Origin: Mycobacterium sp. 4858
GTDB taxonomy: Bacteria; Actinomycetota; Actinomycetes; Mycobacteriales; Mycobacteriaceae
Length of the DNA: 64,000 nt
Assembly: GCF_900240975.1 (NCBI RefSeq)
Contig: NZ_LT968776.1
Location: 2,973,092-3,037,091, forward strand
Direction: 5' to 3'
The notes beneath the pieces are model-generated. The model had not been told where the DNA came from. It saw nothing but the letters and a program-made list of their open reading frames with translations, and made no database searches. How positions within the stretch are numbered: position 1 is the stretch's first letter; every line of letters starts with the position of its first letter. A program made the translations under genes and the position numbers. Below are positions 58,137-64,000 of the stretch, one piece after another.

Positions 58137-58805
58137 TCACTGCGAGGCGGGGTTGGCTTCCTCGTCGGGCAGTTTGCCGGTCGCCTGGAAGATGACCCGC
58201 TTCGCCACTTCGACGGCGTGGTCGGCGAATCGCTCGTAGAACCGGCCCAGCAGCGTCACGTCGACGGCGGCCGCCACACCGTACTTCCATTCGCGGTCCA
58301 TCAGCACCGAGAACAGGTGGCGGTGCAGGTCGTCCATCGCGTCGTCCTCTTCGCGGATCCGGGCGGCTTTCTCCGGGTCGCGCGACATCACCACCTCTTG
58401 CGCGCTGTTGCCCAATTCGACTGCGACTCTGCCCATTTCGGCGAAGTAGCCGTTGACTTCCTCTGGCAGCGCGTGTTGGGGGTGCCGGCGGCGGGCGATC
58501 TTCGCGACGTGCAGGGCCAGCGCTCCCATCCGGTCGATGTCGGCCACCATCTGAATGGCGCTCACGATCGACCTCAGATCACCGGCGACCGGCGCCTGCA
58601 ACGCCAGCAGCACGAACGCGCTTTCTTCGGCCTGGGCGCTCAGCGTGGCGATCTTCTCGTGATCCGAGATCACCTGTTCAGCCAGCACCAGATCCGCTTG
58701 CAGCAAGGCCTGGGTGGCCCGCTCCATGGCGATGCCCGCCAGCCCGCACATCTCGCCGAGCCGCTCGGACAACTCCGAGAGCTGCTCATGGTAGGCGGTC
58801 CGCAT
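58137..58805 (-). CDS. phoY2: PhoU-family phosphate signalling regulator
   Basis: 222 residues of two three-helix PhoU repeats with metal-binding motifs (EMGRVAVELGNSA; ADHAVEVAKRVIF; RADIDRMGALALHVA-like). PhoY2 turns off the SenX3-RegX3 phosphate response when the Pst transporter is saturated, and its loss alters persister formation in M. tuberculosis. Opposite to the pst operon and convergent with it. Corresponds to Rv0821c. Confidence 0.94.
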   Translation of the reverse strand: MRTAYHEQLSELSERLGEMCGLAGIAMERATQALLQADLVLAEQVISDHEKIATLSAQAEESAFVLLALQAPVAGDLRSIVSAIQMVADIDRMGALALHVAKIARRRHPQHALPEEVNGYFAEMGRVAVELGNSAQEVVMSRDPEKAARIREEDDAMDDLHRHLFSVLMDREWKYGVAAAVDVTLLGRFYERFADHAVEVAKRVIFQATGKLPDEEANPASQ

Positions 58806-58863
58806 ATCGTCAAGCCTACGTTCTCGGCGCCAGAAAAGGGCGGCGCAGCGGCACCAAATGCGG

Positions 58864-60900
58864 TTATTCGCAGGTGGTGTCGGCGGCGTTGGTGACGGTC
58901 AGGTCTTCGGGCAGCTTGGCCGGGGTGCTGCCGGAGCCGCGTTCGATCTGCAAGCTGATCGACGAGCCGCTCGGCTGGGGTGTGGCGACCGTCTTGAAGT
59001 CGGGACCGAGCACCACCTGAACGACCTGTCCATAGCCGGAGACCCGCTGGACTTTCGCATTGGCGAACGACGAGGCCACGGTCGCCGCGGCCTGCTCGTT
59101 GCCGGGCGAGAACAACACCGTCGTCGTGTTCACCGCACTCGGATAGTCGTCCGGCGTCATCACGTTGAAGCCGTCCCGCTTGAGCTGGCTGGTGGCGGTG
59201 GCCGCGAGGCCGCTTTGCGTCGTGGCGTTGGAGACCCGCACCGTGACGTCGCCCGGCGCGGTGGTGGTGACCTGCTCGTGTCGAGCCTCGGGAGCCGGCG
59301 CGGGGGCCGGCGCCTGCTTGGTGGCGGGCGCCTTGGCCTGCGCCGATTTGTCGTCGGAGGGCCCGAGATTCTTTGCGTTCTGGTCGTTTTCCTCGGGTAG
59401 CGGATCGTCGTTGATGATGGCGTCGAACAGCGCCCGCATATCGCTCATCCGCGGCGGCTCGTCGCCGTTCTGGTCGGTGATGCCGGTCGGCACCGTCACG
59501 AACGTGACGTGTCCGGCCGCCATCCCCTGCAGCGACTGTCCGAGTTGGATCAGATCCTTCGACTGCACGTTGTCGACGACGGTGTCGCTGATGAACATGT
59601 TGACGACGTTGTTGAGCTTGTTGAGGTCGAGCAACGTGTCCTCGGAGATCAACGACCGCAGCAGCGACGACAAGAACAGCTGCTGGCGTTTGATGCGGCC
59701 GTAGTCCCCGTTCGTTTCGGTGGTGACCTGCCGGGCTCGCACATAGTTCAGCGCGGTCGGGCCGTCCAGCACCTGACGGCCGCCGTGTTCGAGGACCGTG
59801 CCCAGCTCGTAGTCGTGCAGCGCGGTTTTCGAGCAGACCTCGACACCGCCCAGGGCGTCGACCATCTTGGCGAACCCGGCGAAGTCGACGGCGATGAAGC
59901 GGTTGATGCTCAGACCGGACAGCTTCTGGATTTCCTTCACCAGACATTTCGGGCCGCCAAAGGCGAACGCTGAGTTCAGCTTGGTCTCGGTGTAGACCAT
60001 CTTCGGACCCCAGGTCTTGGTCTTCTCGTCGTAGAGGGGCCCGTACTTACCCGTGTTCGGGTTCCACGCCTCGCATTGCATCGGGGTGATCGCCAGGTCG
60101 CGCGGGAAGGACACGGCGACCACGCGCTTGCGGTTGGCGGGAATGTTGACCAGCATCACGGTGTCCGAACGGGCGCCGTCGGCGTCGTCGGTGCTTCCGG
60201 CGCCCATGTTGGCGTTGTCCCCGGCGCGCGAATCGAGGCCGACGATCAAGAAGTCTTCGTCCCCGTACTGTCCGTTGCGGTCGCGGATGTCGTCCGATTG
60301 CGGGTCGAGCGCGCTGATGGTGTTGAGCCGGGCGTTCTTCGACGTGCTCCATTGCCACGCGCCGCCGGTCATGGCGATGGCGAGCACGGCGAGCAGGGCC
60401 GCGACCGACCGCCCGGCCAGCAGCATCGGCCGGCGCCGGTGCCGCGCGTTGCGCTCGTCAGCGCCGGTAGCCCCGTCGGATGCGGACCCGCCGCCGTTTT
60501 GGTGGTCGTTGGCCCCGAGGTCGGGGAGCTCCGTGACCAGATCGAGTGAGTAGGCCAGGTCCTCGATCACCTGGGTTTCCCTCAGCTCGACCGGCAGCTC
60601 CGAGTCGGCCTCGGCGGATTCGACCTCCGGCTCCGCACGGCGGTGAGTGGACCGGCCCGTCGATGGGGCACCGAGTTTCGCGATCAGATCGGCGACGCTG
60701 ACGCCGCCACCCGTGTGGCATCCGGATCCCTCATCACCGGCCGCTCGAGGCTCGACGCGTTCGACGGGTTCGATGGTGATGTCGGGCTGCCACAAATGAA
60801 GGCTGTAGTCGGACGGCGGCTCCGAGAACCGTTCCCACGGGGCGGCGCCCAGCGCCGTGCGCCGAGTGTCGGGAGTGGCGTCGCCCTCGGCGTCACTCAT
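58864..60900 (-). CDS. LytR-CpsA-Psr family cell-wall ligase with LytR_C domain
   Basis: 678 residues. Cytosolic Ser/Thr/Glu-rich N-terminus (1-155), one membrane helix (about 160-185, MLLAGRSVAALLAVLAIAMTGGAWQW), LCP domain (about 210-400; LIVGLDSRAGDN, DTVMLVNIPANRKRVVAVSFPRDLAI, ALNYVRARQV) and a C-terminal LytR_C domain (about 550-645; VTVRVSNATTQSGLAATATSQL). LCP enzymes attach arabinogalactan or other polymers to peptidoglycan from polyprenyl phosphate donors. Corresponds to Rv0822c. The long N-terminus may be regulated by phosphorylation (inference). Confidence 0.92.
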   Translation of the reverse strand: MSDAEGDATPDTRRTALGAAPWERFSEPPSDYSLHLWQPDITIEPVERVEPRAAGDEGSGCHTGGGVSVADLIAKLGAPSTGRSTHRRAEPEVESAEADSELPVELRETQVIEDLAYSLDLVTELPDLGANDHQNGGGSASDGATGADERNARHRRRPMLLAGRSVAALLAVLAIAMTGGAWQWSTSKNARLNTISALDPQSDDIRDRNGQYGDEDFLIVGLDSRAGDNANMGAGSTDDADGARSDTVMLVNIPANRKRVVAVSFPRDLAITPMQCEAWNPNTGKYGPLYDEKTKTWGPKMVYTETKLNSAFAFGGPKCLVKEIQKLSGLSINRFIAVDFAGFAKMVDALGGVEVCSKTALHDYELGTVLEHGGRQVLDGPTALNYVRARQVTTETNGDYGRIKRQQLFLSSLLRSLISEDTLLDLNKLNNVVNMFISDTVVDNVQSKDLIQLGQSLQGMAAGHVTFVTVPTGITDQNGDEPPRMSDMRALFDAIINDDPLPEENDQNAKNLGPSDDKSAQAKAPATKQAPAPAPAPEARHEQVTTTAPGDVTVRVSNATTQSGLAATATSQLKRDGFNVMTPDDYPSAVNTTTVLFSPGNEQAAATVASSFANAKVQRVSGYGQVVQVVLGPDFKTVATPQPSGSSISLQIERGSGSTPAKLPEDLTVTNAADTTCE

Positions 60901-61123
60901 GTCCTACCGGCCTCCGAAGCTCTGATGCGGATCTCAGCCCGTCCGTGCGCGGTGACGTCCCAGTGCCTGACGTTGTCAGCGCTGCGGCTCGTGCCACCCG
61001 GGGGTCGCACCCCTTTGTCGCGCCCAGGCGGCGGCGCGTTACCGACCCGCCCCAGGAACGCGCACTGCGGCAAGGTCCACATCGTACTGAGTTATCGGCC
61101 CGGATGCGATTTCGAGCGGTCGG

Positions 61124-62257
61124 TCAGCCGCCGGAGTGCATCACGTCGGCGCCGGCCGGAACGGTGCAGTCGTCGGGGTCGGTCAGCCAGCCTTCGGGCA
61201 GCGACACCCGTGCCGGGGAGCCCTGTCGGCCGCGTGGGCCGCTGGCCGCGTCCGGGAAGGGGACCGTGCCGTCCAATTGGCTTAGCAGCGAATCGAGTTC
61301 GCGCAGCGTCTTGACCATCGCCAGCGCCCGGCGCAACTCGGATCCGGCCGGAAAACCGTGCAGGTACCAGCCGATGTGCTTGCGGATGTCGCGCATGCCT
61401 TTGTCCTCGCCGAAGTGCGCGGCCAGCAACTGGCCGTGCCGGCGGACGATGTCGGCGACCTCGCCCAGCGTGGGCGGGGTGGGGGCCGGGCTGTCGGTGA
61501 ACGCGGCCGAGAGTTCGGCGAAAAGCCAGGGCCGGCCCAGGCAGCCGCGGCCGATCACAACGCCGTCGCATCCGGTGGTGGCCATCATCGTCAGGGCGTC
61601 GCTGGCGTCGTAGATGTCGCCGTTGCCCAGCACCGGGATCGTCCGCACGTGCTGCTTGAGCAGGGCGATCTGCTCCCAATCGGCGGTGCCGGAGTAGCGC
61701 TGCGCGGCCGTGCGGGCGTGCAGCGCGACCGCGGCGGCGCCTTCGGCTTCGGCGATGCGGCCGGCGTCGAGGTGCGTGTGGTGCTCGTCGTCGATGCCGA
61801 CGCGGAACTTGACGGTCACCGGAATTCCGGAGCCTTCGGTCGCGCGTACGGCCGCCGCCACGATCTGGCCGAACAGTCGTCGCTTGTACGGCAACGCCGC
61901 CCCGCCGCCACGCTTGGTGACCTTGGGCACCGGGCAGCCGAAGTTCATGTCGATGTGGTCGGCCAGGCCCTCATCGGCGATCATCTTGGCGGCCGCGTAC
62001 GTGGTCGCCGGATCGACGGTGTACAGCTGCAGCGAGCGCGGTGACTCGTCCGGCGCGAACGTCGTCATGTGCATGGTGACCGGGTGGCGTTCGACGAGCG
62101 CGCGCGCCGTCACCATCTCACAGACGTACAGCCCGCTGACCGTGCCGACCTTGGATTGCTCCAGCTCTCGGCACAGCGTGCGGAATGCAACGTTGGTCAC
62201 GCCTGCCATCGGGGCCAGCACCACCGGGCTGGCGAGCGTGATCGGACCGATGCGCAA
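61124..62257 (-). CDS. dus: tRNA-dihydrouridine synthase
   Basis: 377 residues, FMN TIM-barrel. MRIGPITLASPVVLAPMAGVTN, substrate motif DMNFGCPVPKVTKRGGGAALPYKRR with the catalytic Cys (C-P-x(8)-G-G), FRVGIDDEHHTHLD and GNGDIYDASDAL. It reduces specific uridines in tRNA D-loops. Starts 5 bp downstream of the desA1 stop, so they form an operon (desA1-dus). Corresponds to Rv0823c. Confidence 0.95.
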   Translation of the reverse strand: MRIGPITLASPVVLAPMAGVTNVAFRTLCRELEQSKVGTVSGLYVCEMVTARALVERHPVTMHMTTFAPDESPRSLQLYTVDPATTYAAAKMIADEGLADHIDMNFGCPVPKVTKRGGGAALPYKRRLFGQIVAAAVRATEGSGIPVTVKFRVGIDDEHHTHLDAGRIAEAEGAAAVALHARTAAQRYSGTADWEQIALLKQHVRTIPVLGNGDIYDASDALTMMATTGCDGVVIGRGCLGRPWLFAELSAAFTDSPAPTPPTLGEVADIVRRHGQLLAAHFGEDKGMRDIRKHIGWYLHGFPAGSELRRALAMVKTLRELDSLLSQLDGTVPFPDAASGPRGRQGSPARVSLPEGWLTDPDDCTVPAGADVMHSGG

Positions 62258-62262
62258 GGCCG

Positions 62263-63285
62263 CTACCGGCGGCTCATAGCCAGTTTGCCGGCGGTCTGGT
62301 GCAGCTCGAATGCGGTGGTCCGCTTGCCGGTGCGGGCCTCCCGATCGAGCTGGCGTTGCTTGGATATCTCGAACTTGTCGCAGGCCTGCTCGAGTTCCTT
62401 GATCAGCAGTGCGAGGTCGTCACGCATCGCCGCCGCCTCACCGGTGAAGTCCTCGCGCTCGAAGATGCGCCACTTCTTCAGCACCGGCATGACCACGTCT
62501 TCGAGGTGGATGCGGGGGTCATAGACCCCCCCGACGGCGATGAACACGGCCTTACGCCGGAACTCGGGGACCTGATAGCCAGGCATCTGGAAATTGCGCA
62601 GCACCTTGTGTAGCTCTTTCATCGCCTGATTAGGTGCAATCTCAAACCCGGCCTCGCTGACATCGCGGTAGAAGATCATGTGCAGGTTCTCGTCGGCCGA
62701 GATCTTGGCCAGCAGCTGGTCGGCGACAGTCTCGTTGCAGGCCTTGCCCGTGTTGCGGTGCGAGATCCGGGTGGCCAGCTCCTGGAACGTCACGTAGATG
62801 ACAGAGTCGAACAGGCTCTCGGCGAACAGATCGGCCCGCACCTGTTGGTTCTGGCCCGGGCTGAAGCCCCGGTTGACCACCTCGATGCGCAGCTTCTCCA
62901 GCTCGACCGGGTCGACCGCGCGGGTCACGACCAGGTAGTCGCGCAACGCGATCCCGTGTCGGTTCTCCTCGGCGGTCCACCGGTTGACCCACTGGCCCCA
63001 GGCGCCATCCAGGCCGAAGTTCATCGCAATCTCGCGGTGGTATGACGGCAGGTTGTCTTCTGTCATCAGGTTCTGCACCATCGCCACCTGGGCGAGGTCG
63101 GAGAGCTTGCTCTCCTCGGGATGCCAGTCCTGCCCGCCCAGCGCGTAGAAGTTCTTGCCGTCCGACCACGGGATGTAGTCGTGCGGGTTCCAGTCCTTGT
63201 GCATGCTCTCGTGCCGGTTGAGGCACTTCTCGACCACCGGTTCGAGCTCATGTAGCAGCTGTAGGTTTGTCAGCTCGGCTGACAT
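62263..63285 (-). CDS. desA1: acyl-ACP desaturase DesA1
   Basis: 340 residues from ATG 63285 with GGAGG 7 nt upstream. Ferritin-like di-iron desaturase: EENRHGIALRDY and ISADENLHMIFYRD (E-x-x-H) plus Glu residues of the first helix pair (HELEPVVEK). It introduces double bonds in mycolic acid precursors on acyl-ACP; desA1 is essential in M. tuberculosis. Expression is controlled by the repressor MadR in mycobacteria, so the 152-bp gap upstream is expected to carry an operator. Corresponds to Rv0824c. Confidence 0.95.
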   Translation of the reverse strand: MSAELTNLQLLHELEPVVEKCLNRHESMHKDWNPHDYIPWSDGKNFYALGGQDWHPEESKLSDLAQVAMVQNLMTEDNLPSYHREIAMNFGLDGAWGQWVNRWTAEENRHGIALRDYLVVTRAVDPVELEKLRIEVVNRGFSPGQNQQVRADLFAESLFDSVIYVTFQELATRISHRNTGKACNETVADQLLAKISADENLHMIFYRDVSEAGFEIAPNQAMKELHKVLRNFQMPGYQVPEFRRKAVFIAVGGVYDPRIHLEDVVMPVLKKWRIFEREDFTGEAAAMRDDLALLIKELEQACDKFEISKQRQLDREARTGKRTTAFELHQTAGKLAMSRR

Positions 63286-63437
63286 ACGGCCTCCAGTTAT
63301 CTGTGTCGACGGGTAGCAGTCAATATATCTGTGTACATCAGTAGCATCAAGCTGCCTCGCCGCGCGCCGCGCAAAGGATAAATGCCACCGTTCTCGGGGT
63401 TTGCCGCTATGGCGCGCCCGGTAAACAGGTGGTTGGG
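63286..63437. promoter_or_regulatory. desA1 upstream region with imperfect CTGTGTACATCAG element
   Basis: At 63328-63345 the sequence ATCTGTGTACATCAGTA resembles an imperfect inverted repeat around TGTACA, near the position of an AT-rich -10. It lies 45-60 bp before the desA1 ATG and could be a TetR-type (MadR or neighbour) operator. I am not certain of the MadR consensus. Confidence 0.35.
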
Positions 63438-64000
63438 CTACCCCAGGTCGGGGGCGGGAACGTACGGGGCCGCCGTCACGTAGAGCATGTTGACGCAGTA
63501 GTCGATGAACTGTTTGCGCGTCGCGCCGAGCTGTCCGTTCAGGTACGCGGTGAACAGGCTCGACAGCCCGCCGACCAGGCTGGTGGCGATCATCTTCTGC
63601 AGCACCGGATCGGCGATCCGGGACAGTTTGCGCTGCAGCAGTTCGATGAAGTTGGGCATCCACTCGGCGCCCGAGCGGGTCAGTATCGGCTCGACCGCCG
63701 GCGCCAGCAACAGCACACGCCCGCGGACCGGGTCGTCGACCATCAGCTCGACAAACTTTTCGACGGCGTCCCGCGGGGTATTCGCCGACGTGAGCGTGGT
63801 CATGGCGCGCGTGCACACGTCGTCGTAGACCGCGCGCACGAACTCGTCACGGTCCGAAAAGCTTTCGTAGAAGTAGCGTTCGGTCAGCGCGGCCTTGCGG
63901 CACACCGCACGCACCGTCAGCGCCGGTCGGATGTCGCCGCCGAGCAATTGCACGCCGGCGGCGATGAGGTTGTCGCGACGGAGGGCGAGGCGATCCTCTA
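63438..64000 (-). CDS. TetR-family regulator, 5' end cut by the window edge
   Basis: About 187 residues visible. The frame remains open through the right edge: upstream of the GTG at 63953 it reads DRLALRRDNLIAAG, so the true start lies beyond 64000. HTH: LTVRAVCRKAALTERYFYESFSDRDEFVRAVYDDV. The C-terminal ligand domain ends AAPYVPAPDLG. It is divergent in function but same strand as desA1. Corresponds to Rv0825c by position. It may regulate desA1 or be regulated with it; the gap has a candidate operator. Confidence 0.85.
   Translation of the reverse strand, partial: EDRLALRRDNLIAAGVQLLGGDIRPALTVRAVCRKAALTERYFYESFSDRDEFVRAVYDDVCTRAMTTLTSANTPRDAVEKFVELMVDDPVRGRVLLLAPAVEPILTRSGAEWMPNFIELLQRKLSRIADPVLQKMIATSLVGGLSSLFTAYLNGQLGATRKQFIDYCVNMLYVTAAPYVPAPDLG

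Noticed and set aside
60897..61082. Short frame overlapping the LCP start by ATGA
   Set aside because: Composition is not gene-like, and no Shine-Dalgarno or leaderless promoter was found. The 223-bp gap before dus is otherwise without clear features.

Overview
The window is high-GC actinobacterial chromosome and almost certainly Mycobacterium. Gene content and order follow, from memory, the M. tuberculosis stretch Rv0773c to Rv0825c (ggt, purB, cyp126, purC, ptrB, emrB, purS-purQ, encapsulin-DyP, pepC, purL, purF, purM, sseC2-cysA2, glnR, mshD, phoT, phoY2, LCP, dus, desA1). Insertions and replacements suggest a slow-growing environmental or opportunistic species near the M. avium complex. 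The species call is inference. Many genes look leaderless: a TANNNT -10 box lies 6-8 nt before an ATG or GTG with no Shine-Dalgarno sequence, as is usual in mycobacteria. I see no tRNA, rRNA, CRISPR, prophage or insertion sequence. No gene-free stretch exceeds 300 bases.

Layout. 1-10 kb: 5' end of a gamma-glutamyltransferase, exported esterase, TetR, DUF429, then purB-cyp126-TDT transporter as overlapping genes, a membrane protein, purC and an intact S9 oligopeptidase. 10-18 kb: tandem paralogous EmrB-type MFS exporters, DUF2334 protein, FAD oxidoreductase, metallo-hydrolase, secreted protein, purS-purQ. 18-29 kb: accessory redox and regulatory region with a GntR regulator, cupin, flavin disulfide oxidoreductase, haloacid dehalogenase, quinone-type dehydrogenase, a protein of two fused TetR repressors, an alpha/beta hydrolase, and a MOSC/ferredoxin-reductase gene split by a frameshift. 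Five TGGG-N8-CCCA sites lie in the three intergenic regions of this block. 29-38.6 kb: encapsulin with its DyP cargo, M18 aminopeptidase, XRE/NTF2-like pair, purL, CPBP protease, orphan MCE protein. 38.6-44.5 kb: purF, purM, DUF3073, YgfZ, a PLP fold-IV enzyme, and a structured non-coding stretch.

44.5-48.6 kb holds the most unusual unit: a TIR protein with one membrane span and a PknH-type extracellular sensor, preceded by a four-span membrane protein with RCK/TrkA-like, RyR and two PGDYG-like segments. I propose this as a candidate NAD-linked signalling or defence pair. 48.6-54 kb: nitrobindin with a 32-residue leaderless membrane protein, the sulfur operon (DUF4395-cysA2-sseC2) behind a polycysteine leader peptide, LmeA, GlnR, MshD. 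54-64 kb: complete pstS-pstC-pstA-phoT phosphate importer with phoY2 opposite, an LCP ligase, Dus, DesA1 and a truncated TetR.

How the genes work together: seven purine genes (purB, purC, purS, purQ, purL, purF, purM) are scattered on the plus strand among unrelated genes. PurS, PurQ and the small-type PurL make one enzyme complex although their genes are 16 kb apart. The 48-60 kb part groups sulfur, nitrogen and phosphate acquisition with cell-envelope polymer synthesis.
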